Positions 43,191 through 55,760 of a DNA stretch of 64,000 nucleotides are shown piece after piece. Both the position numbers and the translations under genes were made by a program. The DNA comes from Sweltsa coloradensis (taxonomy: Eukaryota; Arthropoda; Insecta; Plecoptera; Chloroperlidae), in NCBI GenBank assembly GCA_024449915.1, contig JAMZAV010000807.1, positions 436,501 to 500,500 of the forward strand, read 5' to 3'. The first letter of the stretch is position 1. Each line of letters begins with the position of its first letter. Below the pieces are notes generated by a model. That model was not told the origin of the DNA and did not search any database. It was given only the letters and a program-made list of their open reading frames with translations.

Positions 43191-44789
43191 CAACCTCTAA
43201 ACTCTTGCTGAGCGCAAGAGTCCAGTACCATTCTAAATACAGAACATAAAATATATTGCATATTCGCTATAGGTTAGGCTACATACTCTCAACTCAATCT
43301 GGAGCGTCAATGCCTGTCCATCCACGCCTGCAATTTTAGGTACCCATTTAGCATCCTCTTCTCGGAGAAAGGAAATCTATAATAGTCTAACACCTTCCCT
43401 GGAGCTTTCCGACAATTTGGTGCTACACACACCCGTCATTTTTGAATGAGAGTATATATCATAGTCTCAAAAATATAAATAAAAACAACACTCAACACAC
43501 ACACTGAAATACACGCAGCAGTAGTGGGACGCCATGGGCGAAACAATGGTGCTTTGTGATCCAAGATGTCTTCTAATTTCGCGTCCTGGTGACCTTAAAC
43601 TTTAGCGGCTTCCGTAAATACTCCCGCTAGGATTATATACATAGGGCACACTGGTGTCCTGTACACCTACCCTTGAAAGATCCAAATCAATCTCAGCAAA
43701 ATAACAAACAATTAAAGGCAATAATGTTGGTATGCATGCCACCCACTCGGTTTTACAACGGTTTCTACCAACAACTCCATCTTGGTTTCATTTTTTAAAA
43801 TTAAATGGGGGTTTGGGGGGGCTAAAAATGTCAATTTTTTTTATTATTTTTTTTTTTTTAATTTAGGTTTTTTTTTAAGCAAACCTTTGGGGATAATCAT
43901 GAAATTTTCCGAAATTTTTGTCAGTTTTATTATTTAGTTATACATCGGGTTAAAAGGGTTTGGGACCAATTTTTTTCAATTTTTTCTTTCAAAAGGAAAA
44001 CCCCTTATATACCAATGATTTAACTTAAGGCCGCTTCGCAAAACGTTTTTTTTTAGTCGCGTTGATGGATGAGTTTTTTTGTAATTTTTTGGGTTTGCGT
44101 GGGATTCTTTATTTTCTTTTCAAGTTTTTTTTTAAAACGCTTTGTAGGTGTTTGGTTGTAAAGGGTTTCTATTTTATTTGGGGTTGTTATTATTATACCT
44201 AAAAAAAAATAATTTAAAAAAACTTTTTTTTTTTGGGGAATTCTGGTAACTTTTTCAACTTTTTCTTTAAAAAAGGCCCAATGAAATCCCCCAACCCCCA
44301 TTATTTTAATGCCATTTTCAAATATGAACGGGGGGTAGCCCCCCCTTTTGGGTTTAAAAAAAATGGGCCCCAAAAATTTTCACGAAAATTTTCGCACAAA
44401 AATTTTTAAAAAAAATCGAAAAGTACGGGGGTTTTAAGGGAGAAATATTTCTTCGATTGCCCCCAAAAAACGTGACAAGTTAAGTTCAGAGATTTCAAAG
44501 GTCCCCCCAATTTTATAAGATCCCCATATGACTTTTGCCCAGTAAGAAGGAGCGAAAAAACCCAAAAAAGAAAAAAAAAAAATACCCAAACAAAAATTTT
44601 TTTTGGGGGCCCCGGGTAAAAATTGAAGGGGTTTCTTCATTTGCTATCCAAAAACCCGTATTTTTTTGTTTTTTTTTTAAAATTTTTTTTTTGTATTTTT
44701 AATTTTTTTAGTTTTTTTAACCAAAACCTTTTTGTTAGGGGAAATAGAGATCAATAATCATAAAAAAAAAGAGCACCCCCCAGGAAAAA

Positions 44790-44892
<103 letters not shown>

Positions 44893-45069
44893 TGCGGAGA
44901 AATGGGGGACCCCAATATTATGGGGGATGATTATTTGGGGACAGTGGCGATACAAGAGAGGGGAGGGGGGGGAAAACCCCCCCTTTTTGCAAAAAAAAAA
45001 AAGGGTGAAAGGATGGAGTAAAAATTTTTGGGAAAAATGTTTTAATCGCAAAAACAAAGGAAAATTTAT

Positions 45070-45355
45070 CCCAATCTGACCAAAAGAGGATTTTTAGAAA
45101 GATACAAAGTTGGTCATTGTGATGCAAAACGCAACAGATTTTCCCCAAAATGCCCTTAAAAGCGAAAACTTTTAGATTAAAAACAAAATTTTTAGTAGAT
45201 ACAAATTTGGGGGGATGCTTTAAAACCCCAAAAGATTTTCCCCAAAAATTTTGATTGAAAGAGAAAACTTGTGAATTAAAAACAAGATTTTAGTAGAAAA
45301 AAATTGGTCTTTTGTGAGTTTAAAAAAACGCACAGATTTTCACAAAATGAGGCGC
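45070..45355 (+). repeat. Three error-laden copies of the 107-bp tandem unit
   Basis: These are the same units as at 15612-15800 (GATACAAA, GATGCTTTAAAA, CACAGATTTTC, GAGAAAAC), here with neighbour-copy substitutions. They are useful for measuring the error process. Confidence 0.75.
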
Positions 45356-48300
45356 GAGGAAGGGTTGGGGAAGGGGAAAAGGGGAATTGATCAACCGCTT
45401 TTCACGTTTGGCACCCCTACCCAAAAGTTTCTCTGTTTCACATTTGACAAGTATACCAAAAGTAGAAAAAAGCTATCATTGCACCCATTAGAGGGTTGTA
45501 AAATTAACATCCCGAGATTCGTTGTTCTTCGTATTAGAAAAAAAAATTTAAAGGTCGAAATTTACTGAAATGGGCCACTTTACTTTCATTTTTTTGAATT
45601 TTTGATCGAAAGATATTTCCCCTTTTAAAAAACATGGGTTTACAGTCCGAGTGCAGTTAAAACATGACAAAAAAAAACCCTGTAGTATAAATAAAATTTT
45701 TTCCCTTTCCCCTTCGGCGGCAAGGGCCTCCGGGGCGGCTGGGGTTTTACCCCAAGACCTCAGTTTGCCGCCCCCCCAAAACCCAGTGAGGTTTTTTCCC
45801 CTTCCCGATTTTAAAAAATTTTCCTACGCGCCTGCCAAAAGATTTAAAAGGAGAACATTTATCTGGGGCGACCCCCCCCCCCCCTTTCTGGGCCCAACCA
45901 TTAGCCTTGGTACATCTTAATTAAATTTGGGTTTGCCCCCTTTATGAAATCCTTAAATACGCCACTGTTTTTGGGATTTAGAAACCCCACTTTTTGGCCA
46001 ATTTGGCTAGGGGGTGGGTCCCGACCGTGGGGGGCAAAAGGGTCCCAAAAAGGGGAAATTTGGGCGTAAATTTTTTTAAACCCTTTTTTATTTAAAACAA
46101 AAATCATGAAGATATTTGTTTCGTGTAAAAAATTGAAAAAATAAAATTTTCATCCATATTTTTAGTTTCTTGTATATCCCGGAAAAAACTGTTTTTACTT
46201 TTCCAAAACATAACGTCAAAATTGACCAAAATTGGCCGTTTTTTTTCAAAAGAAAATTTTTTTGAAAGGGTTGTTTTTTGTGGGCGAAACCCTTGTTAGC
46301 CATTTGGGCCCCAGTGGTGAATACGGGGGTTGTCAAAGGGGGTCAGTTTCAAGGGTGTTTTTCCCTAGTTTTATTTTTTCAGGGTCAAAGGTTTACGAAA
46401 TTTCTCTTTTTAGACTTTGACTGGGGTAAGTAATAAAAAATAAAAAATTTACCCCAATTTTTTATTTTTTTGGGAGCCCCGGAAATAATAGTTTTTTTTT
46501 TCCCCCCCCGGGAAAGGGTCAAAATTGCCCCAAATTTGTGTTTTTAAAATTTTTGGTTTTTTAAAACTGATATTTTATTATACGGTAAGTTTTTTGATGT
46601 AAAAAATACTTTTGTTTGCCAGTTTCCAGTGGTAGTGGGGGAAAAAGGGGGTGTCGAATGGGGGATTTTAAAGGGGGCCTTTTTCTACGGGTTTTTTTTT
46701 TTTTGTGACAAAATGTTGAAGTAAAATTATTTTTGATTTTTGATTCGTGTAAAAAAGGGGTTTAAATGGAGTGCCCTGAACATTTTTATTTTCTTGCAGA
46801 CCGGAAAAAAAATTTAAAAATTTTTTTAGATAAGGAACTCAAAATGCCCCCAACCCGGGCCTGGGGGGGTTTAAAAAACTGATATGGGGTTTCCTAATTT
46901 TTTTTAGATAACATTTACTGTTTGCAAGTTCCCCAGGGAGGGTTTACAAATTTAAACAGGGGAGTCAAAATGAGTAAATTTTGAAAAACCCAAATTGGGG
47001 CGGTAAGTATATGCCAAACCTGAAAAATATCTTAAAAAATTAAAATTTTTATTAACTTTTTTTTTGGCATGTGTTTTTATTTTTTGTTTTGTTGGATGAA
47101 AAAGCGAAGACTTAAATTTTTTTTGGGACTTTTTTGTTTTTTTTTTTTTCACTTTTTTACCCAAGAAAAAACCCTCGGGTGTTTTGTTTATTTTTATTTT
47201 TTCGGTCTGTTTTTTTCGCACGCTCCCGGGGCCCCAAAAGGCATTGCGATCTTGATGAAATTGGAGGGGACCCCTTTTTCTCTGAACTTAGACTTGCTAG
47301 TTTTTTTTTTAAAATTTCGAAAAAATTTTCTCATGAATATCGTATTTTTACGATTTTTTTCGTTTTTTAGTGCAATATTTTCGTGACTTGGGGGCCCCGG
47401 ATTCTGACAAACGGGGTTTTTTGGACTACAACGTTCTATTTCACAGGGAAATTAAGGTAAGGGGTTATCTATTGCTTTTTGAAAAAAAAAGGGAAAAAAA
47501 AAAATCCGGGAAACCTTTATAAATAAAGGGTTTTTTAAATTTTAAAGTTTTTTTATCTATTCAAAAAAATTTTAAGAAGTAACACTAGAAACTGAAAACC
47601 CAATCACCTACAATGCGTTCAAAAAATCACTGAAAGGGAAAGAGATCCCATTTCAAACAAAAAAAACTTCCCCCCCCCCAAAAAGCTAACCCATAAACGC
47701 GCCCAAAAAAAAAGCGTTTGCGAAGCTTCCGTTGTTTTGGGTAAGGGAAAACCTTTTTGCCCCCTTCCAGTCTCCCCCACTCGTTATCACGGGTTTTGCA
47801 CAGGAGGGGTAGGGGGGGAAAACCTTTTTCCCCTAAAATTTGGGACGAAAGGGTTTCGTCTCTGATTGGGGATTGTGATGAGGTCCCCCACCGTCCCACG
47901 GGGACGATGATGTTTCCCCCACTAGGGCGGAGAAGTCAGTCGTTGGGTCGGAGGGGGTTTGAGGATTTAAAGCTGCGCGGGGAAAGAGCTATTTGTCGAA
48001 AAGCGTGTCGTTTAAAAAGCCCTGGATGACAACAAGGAGACCGGGGAGAGGCCGCACAGGGATAACAACCCTTGTATGGGTAGACCCCCACGGGAAATTT
48101 CTGAGCCCTCACCGAAAGCCGTCCCTGAGCAAAAAGGTTTCTTTCCATCACCCTGGTCCGGCCCCCGGTTGGGACACGACCCGGTTGGAACCGATTTCCC
48201 CCAGTTGAGCCCCGCGGGGGGGAATTTACCCGGGGTTTGAGTTTGGAGGGAAAAAGAAATTGTTGGGGCGAACGTGCGGAGGGTCTGGGTATTTTTAAAA

Positions 48301-50879
48301 TTTTGGGAATTTGTTTTCCCCGGGGCTAACCCCCAAAAGAAATTTAAATTTTAAAAAAAGGGGCCGATCGGGTCCCAAATTTTATCCCTTTGTCAAAACC
48401 GGGACCTCCCCACTTGGAAAAAGCGTGGTTTTACGTTGCCAAATAGAACTCCCCCTTCAAAATAAACATTTAAATCTTTTTATTGTTTTGAAAGAGTGGG
48501 GGGCCTCCTCATCGACAACGCTAAACCCGCGCCCGCCATAGGAAATTTAAGGGTTGACGGGGCTACAAGACTACTTATTCCGCTCGAAGGGAAGACGGCG
48601 ACATAAGTACTGCCCACAAATACAGGGTCACCCTCACACCAAAAAAACCAAACCTATTGTTCGTTCCGTTGACATTTTCCGCGGTGTTTTCACCTCGCGG
48701 GGTTTCTTTGGGGATTAGAACTGTCGCCCAGCTGCCGTTCGAGACCCGGACGCGGACTTTTTTGGTCCCTTTTCCCCCTTTAAATCCCTGGTTTTCCTCC
48801 CCGGGCCCAACATTTTTTTTTTTGTATGCCCAGCCGCCCCAAAGCAGAAGCCCCTTCCCTCCTTGAAAACCCCTTGCACCTACTTTGCATTTTTTTGTGA
48901 GAACCGTCACATTTCGTTAATGCTTACATGCATTTAGTTTTGTTTTGTTTAGACGCCTTTTGGCTTTGAAAATAGTTTTTTTGGTTTTGCCCAATGAAAA
49001 TTCATGAACATCCCTAACAGCAAACAGCAAGGTTTATAGTAACGAAAACAAAAGTGAAAAGAAAATTGTTTGTATTGACGTGTAAAATAATTTTTAAAAT
49101 AAGTGTTTGGGTTGTTTTTACGTGAAATCGTTGTATCATTTGCCACACGGCAAGAGACCAGGGGCGAAGCGTGAACATTTTACAGGGTAGACACAGACAA
49201 ATTTCATTTTCCTTTGGTAAAAGAAATTCGTAAAAAAGGGAAAAACCAAAAGCACGGGGGGTTGGGGGCAGACCCCCCCAAATTTCCGCGCCGCGGGGCC
49301 AAATTTTTTGGGAAAATCAAGGTCTTAGAATGCTTTTGGTTTGCGTTGAAAAAAAAGTATTAGTCGGAAAGCAAAAAACCCAAAATAACGTTTTTTTTGT
49401 ACAGGGGGAAAAATTTTCATTTTGTCGATCCCCCCCAAATTATATTTTCCCTTTGGGGGACCCCTTTTTAGAATCAGAATAATTTTAAAATATAACAAAA
49501 AATTTCAAGCTGTAAGGCGGGAACACTTATTCGAGCACGCTCGGCGTTTATTAAAGTGTAAAAATTAGTACCCATGCGCAAAAACAATCAAAAATTTGCA
49601 GCCGAAACACGAGCTGAAGGGCCCCCCGAGGGGGAATTTTCATTTGCCTATGCTCCTTGCGAAGAAGGGGGGGGGAAGGGGGGGGGAAGGGAAAAGCGCG
49701 GGGCCCCATAGAGTTGGGGGTTTAAATGGGGGGAAGGCTCGGAGACAAAAATCCTATTGTCTAAAAAGTAGGCAAGGCAGGGAAAAGAGCCCAAACTTTC
49801 CGCGCAAAAAGGGTAAGGGCGTTCTTTGTTGTTTTGCCCGGGGACGTTTGAAAACCTTTTTCCCCCCTTGTAAAAAGCTTTTTAGAATTATTTTTTTCGT
49901 TATTAATTTATTGGGGAGGGTAGACATGTCTCAATCCCCTCCCCCGACGCTTCCCCCACTGCAAGGGGAAGGCAGTATGGTAACTTTAAACAAAGTATTA
50001 GAAAAATTCAAGTACGTGGTGAAGTTGTTTGTTTTGTTTACGGGAATAGAGTTTGGTTTGTTCTTTTTTTTTTCCTGTTTGTGTCAAATAGCAATCAACG
50101 GCGGCCCATTTAAAGTTTGTACAAACTTTATGTTTTTAGGTTAACCCCTGAAAGGGAGAGTTTGTTTAGTCTTTTTTTTTTTGTACTTACTTTGTGAATT
50201 TCTTTTCCCTGCCCCCCAAAATTGGTGGGAAAAGGCCAGGCGGGTAGCTTTTCGATTTGTTATTGAGCACACTCCGTACTTAAAATTTGCCTGTGGAATT
50301 TTATTTGGGCCTACGATTTTTTCACCCCAAATTTGGCAGCCCGGTTTTATTCAGTAATATATGCATTTTCCGTGTTATCGCTTGGTACCCCTCAATCGCA
50401 TCGCCTTAGGTTTTGAGCTATAATGTATTTTCACCCACCAAGATAGACGAGGGGCCCATTGTAAACCCAACGTTTGTGATGGTGATGTGTTTTAAAAGTA
50501 TGTGGTTGTGCATTTTTATACCTTTTTAATTTTTAGACTTGCTATACCTAGGGTTCAAAAATTTTCCCGGGAAAAAATTGAAAGCCCCGGGGAAAAAAAA
50601 AAGGATTTTTTCCCCGGGTTTTTTGGGGAAAAAATTTGGGGGAAAAATTGAATTTTTTTACTTTCCAAAAAAGTTTTTTAATTCCTCGTAGTTCTTTTTG
50701 TTTAAAATGGCATCTTTAGGGGTAAATTATAATTAAGTTTATTTTTTGTTAGTTTTTTCCCCATGTTTTTTAACGTACGGGGTTTCCCTACCCTTTTTGT
50801 GTTTAAAATGACAGAAAAAATGGCAGCAAACTACATTAGCATTTTCCAAAACCCCTTGCAATTTTTTACTTTTTATAGC

Positions 50880-51389
50880 CGGGGGTCGAAATTAATTTTT
50901 TTTTTTGAAAACAAAACCACTTCGGGCTAATGGCAACAATAGTCCTCTACCCCAAAAGAGCTTTTTTACAGTGGGCAATCAAATGGGTTTTATCCCTATT
51001 GATTTTTAAAAACAATAATAGGGTATAGGTGAATGTTTTAAGTAACAATATTTCCCGGGGGTTTTGACTTATGTGTAGGGGGGACAGGGAGCGACAAAGG
51101 GAAAAAAATTTTTTTTTTTTTAAAAAAAAACCCCGAAATATTAATAATCCTAAATTAACCCGTTTTTTTTATTTTGGGCTTTATTTAAAAACCGTTTTTA
51201 AATAGGTAGTGACTATTTACTGGAAACTCTTTAAGTTATTTTTTGCGAAATATTGAGATTTTTTGAAGGGCCCAATTTGGGGAAAATCGGGAAAAAAGTA
51301 CTCGCCTGTCGGACTAGAGAAATTAGATTTTTTACTAGCGCGACCCAAATTTTTCCATACCCTCGGGGTGAGTTTAATTTGACCCCCTG
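50880..51389. mobile_element. hAT element, 510 bp, same family as 13467-14867
   Basis: The ends are CGGGGGTCGAAATTAA and, inverted, CAGGGGGTCAAATTAAA. The flanks TTTATAGC and TTTATAGA agree at seven of eight bases. Both subterminal regions match the clean copy, but about 900 bp of the interior, including the X-box repeats, is absent. Many substitutions are sequence errors. Confidence 0.82.
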
Positions 51390-54300
51390 TTTATAGATAT
51401 ATATTTTAAGCTGTAGTCCCTCCCACGGCATCCCCTTTTTATTTTAACAATTTGGTCCCCAAAACGTTTTTGAAATGAGAATTCCAACTTTAATTTTGGG
51501 CTAACCTAACAAGAACAACAAAGGCATTTACCTTTATTTTACTTTTAAAAAAATAATAAATTTAAAAAAACTGTGAGATATGTAATTGGGTACCTTATTG
51601 AAAAAATAATCATTATTACTTTTCATACCCAATTTTTTATCCTATGCCCCTTTTTAAACCCAAATTTTTTCATTTTTTCCCCAATTTTTTCCTTTTTTTT
51701 CCAAAACTTTTTGGCCCGGGAAAAAAAAAAGGGAAAAAAAAACAGGGTTTTTTCCCAAAAAATTTCCGGGAAAAATTGGTATTTTTTAAATCCTAGCTAT
51801 ACCCCACTTTGTTAACTATATATTTAAATTTTAAAGTCTTTCCCCAATTTTATCGGGCAATTTTACACCTGTACGAAAAAGGGTATTTTTTGGTTGACCA
51901 CAGTCAAAAAACCTTTTTTTTCTTTTTACCCACTCATCGTCCCTTACTATTCAAAAAGCACCATTTACCCAAAACCTAGTGGGGGAATTTTCCTTTTTAA
52001 ACCCCCCGTATCAACTGAAACCGGTGGCGCCCATTTATGTTAGTAGCACCCTTTTAATCACGGGATACCCGCTGTTCCACCCCCTACCGGGGGCCCCTCC
52101 GCCGAAGTTTTTAGGGTGGACTCCCGGGCAAAAACCCCTAGGGGTTTGGGGGCCCCATGGCGGATACAGGGGGGGGGGGGGGGGCGGTGGGGCGGATCGC
52201 CACTCCCCCAGGATTTTTTTAAAAAATTTAAAAAAAAAAAATTGATTTTATTATTTTAAGGCACGCTAAAATAAAAAAAATGCACTCAAAAAAACCTGAT
52301 TTTAAAAATTTTCCCCTGCGGCCCCTTTTATTTAAAATTTCCCAAAAAAAAATTAAAATTTCCTTTATGTTGTCGGGAAAAAAAACCCAGTTTGCCTCTA
52401 AAAATGTGTCTGCATAAAGTGTATTCGATTTTTTAAAGGGTTGTCCTATGTGAATCGTTTTTTTAACTAAATAGGATAGACGTTTAAAAAAATAAAAAAA
52501 AATGTTTAAATTTAAAAAATAAGATGAAACTTTTATAATTATATTGCAACCCTGGGCCCCAATGTTGTAAATTTTTAAGCGACATGACGACAAAAAAAAA
52601 TTGGTGCACACAAACTACTTTGGGTTTTTTTTCCTTTTTTAAACGGTAAAAAAATTTTGAAATTGAAACCGGCAGGGGAAAAAAAAATTTGTGCTTGAAC
52701 AAATCAAAAAAAAACCCAAAAAAATCCTTTTTTTTTAAGGTTGTAGATAAAGGAGGTAGAAATAATATAAAAAAAAAACCCCCTGCTAAAAATTCAATTT
52801 TAACTTGGGGAAAACTGTTTCCCAGTAATTTGAATACAATTTTTAAATTCTGGGGTTTTATTTCCGTAAAAAAATTTTCCCAAAAATATAATCCGCCCTT
52901 TTTTTGGGCCCCTTTTCCATTCTATTTAACTTTTCAGACGTCTGTACTGCATTCTTTAAAAAATCATATTTGGGTTGGGGTTTCCCCCTTTAAAGGGGGA
53001 ATAATAGCCATCTTACTCTAAATTTACTTTTTAAAAAGCCCTACCCCAAAAAAGTTCCCCCCCCCCAAAAAATTTTCGACTCCAGAGGCGGGGGGGGGGC
53101 CTTTCCCCAAAAAATGGGTTTATGGCAATCCTGGGGGCCATGAGCTCCCGGGGGGATGGGGGGCAAGGGGGGAAACTCCCTAAAACAAAGCACAAAAAAA
53201 CCCCAAAAAATTTTATTATTTTATTTATATATATATATAAATCAGTTGAAACTAAAATTTTAAAAAATTGGAAAAAGTGCGGGGAAAAATATTTCAAAGG
53301 GTTTTCCCTTAAAAAATTTCCTTTTGGGGTTTTTTTGTTTGGGAGTATGGGACTGCAAAAAAAATTACAAATTTGGTATTGTGTTGGGCCCCACAAATTT
53401 TTTTCTAACACCCCCCAAAAACCCCTTTTTATAAAACCCGTTTTAAAAAAAATTGCCTGCGACGCTTTTGTTGGGGAGCAGGGGCCCCAAAAACCCCCCT
53501 GTGTACTAAAACGAAAGTACATATTAAAAAATTTCGGGTTTAAAATTTCCTACGGATGCTTTTTGCCTGTGCCCCCCCCCCCCCCCCATTGTAAAATCTC
53601 TGCGCAGGGCCCTAGGGGGGGAAACGAAAGCCTTCGGGCCCACGTGTAGAGAAAAAAACCGGGTGTTACCGACCAGCCATGATCGTTTTTAAATTTTAAA
53701 ATTAAAATTAAATTTTTAAAGCCATTTTATTCCTCCCAATATAAAAATACATCAGATAAGAAACATCATACAAGGGGAAAAAAGCACGTAGGTGTTATAA
53801 GTCAAAGAAATTTAAAAGATCGGAAAAAATTGTAAAATTGTGTTTATAAATGAAAAAATTTTTTTTGTTTTGCGGTCAAATTTGCCGGAAATACTATCAA
53901 AAATTAAGGTTTTGTGAAAAAATCATTTCCCAAACGGATAAAGCATTGTAGGGGTTATAATTTGAAAGGAAAATTAAAAAAAAAAAAACGTTTAAAATTG
54001 CGATTTTCATGAGAAAATAATTTTTTAATTGCGCCTTTAAATTTCACACGGATATATTTAATTTATAAAATTAAAAGGGGTTTTGGGGAAAAAAAACATT
54101 CCAAAACAAATAAACTGTTTGGGTTTAAGTCCAAGAATTTTTTTTAAAAACGAAAAAAAAACCCTTTTAAAAATTTCTATTTTCATTAAAAAAAAAAATT
54201 TTTTGATTGTGGCCCCAAAACCCTGGAAATTTTAAGTTCAGAGATTTCAAAGGCCTCCCGAAAATTTTATCGCAATTTGGAAATATCGGTTTTGGGCCCG

Positions 54301-55139
54301 GAAAACGTTTTTGGACAAACACACAAAAAAAAAAAATCGGGGGATTTTTTTCTCCCGGGGTAGTGGGAAAAGGAATCCCGCTTCGCTCGTTACGTCATCC
54401 AATAATCAGCCCTTTCCCTGCATTTTTTGGTTCCCCGTTTAAGGAAAACCCAAAATTAATGGCCCAAATAATTTTTTTATGATTTTGACTTTTAAAAACT
54501 TTTTCTTTTTTTTCCCCGAAAATGGTAGAACCCCTTTTCCTCCGTCAACAGGCCCAAAAAAGATCTTACTTCTTTCAAAAGCGAAAAAAGTGAGAAAGAA
54601 TGAAAGCTTGGCTGAATGAAAAAAACACTGGCATTTTTGAAAATATATTTTTAGTTCAAAGAAGGGATTGACAGTCACTACTTGTATAATTTGGGAATTT
54701 GTAAAAGAATACATTTTTAATATATAGGAATTTTGGGAAAATAAAAAAATAATAAAATAATGGTTTAATTTTATGTTAAAAAAATTAAATAGGTATCCGC
54801 TATCCGCCCAAAGGGAAAATTTTTTTTCACATAAGAAAATAATTTCAATTCCCAAAATTTTAAATTTGAAATTTCGCGGTGCGTTTTGCTCCCCCGTTTT
54901 CCCAAAAGTTGTCCCCAACTGCGTTAAGGGCCCCCTTTGGGGAGTTCCCCTTTAAAAAAAAAATCGTTAAAGGGTCAGCCTTCAACATTTAATTGACTTG
55001 AAAGGGCTTTGGGAAATTTTTATTGTTTAGTAAGCAGAAAGGGAGGCCTACTTATTTTTTAGCACTCGGGTTTTGTAGACTTGTTCTGTGTATAATTGGG
55101 TTTGGACTAATGTTTTTTAAAATGCAATTAAATATTTTA

Positions 55140-55760
55140 ATATGGGGGCAAAACTTCTGCTAGGGGCCTAGGTAGGCCTAGGCGGTAAACTGCTAGCTAA
55201 GCTAGGGGCCCAAAGGGGTTGGGGTACACCAAAATAGGGCCTAGGGTCAAAGGGGTATTAAATGGCCCACACAAAAAGGCCCAGGCCCAGTAGGGTTTTG
55301 AGAAAAATAGGATAGGGCCCAGACCCAATTTAAACCCTTGGCCTTACCTAAACCAAAATAGGGCCAGGGCCTAGGCCCAGGGAAAGGGAAACCTAGGCCC
55401 CAGGCCAAAAATTTGGGGCAAAGGGGCCCCATGAAGGGTTTGCTAGGCCCAGGCCCCAGGGTCTAGGTCCCTCTAGGCTTAGGGTTTTTAGGGCAAAACC
55501 CAGTAGGTCTAGAAATGTAGGGGGCCCGTATGTAAAACCCCAGAGGCTAAACTAGGCCTGAGCTAGGGTATCCCAGGGTGGGGCCCTTTGGGTAGGGGCC
55601 CCAGGGCCCATTAGGCCATATGGGTTTTCTATGCTTGAGGCCTAGGCCCCAGGGGCTTCTACATTGGCATTTCATTTTCCCCTTTCATTTCCTAGCCCCA
55701 GGCCCTTACCCTTGGGAGCCTACATAGCCTAGGGGAAATTTTCAAGTTTTCTTAAGCTGT
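55140..55760. repeat. AGGCCT-rich stretch in low-quality sequence
   Basis: Words such as CTAGGCCTAGG and GGGCCTAGG are dense, as at 42480-43190. Errors blur the true pattern. No gene is seen. Confidence 0.6.

Noticed and set aside
47757..48910. GC-rich frames that might be rRNA or a coding gene
   Set aside because: I could match neither rRNA landmarks nor any protein motif, and the base calls are unreliable.
49596..50144. 182-codon frame on the plus strand
   Set aside because: It lies in the low-quality block; composition follows homopolymer runs, with no motif.
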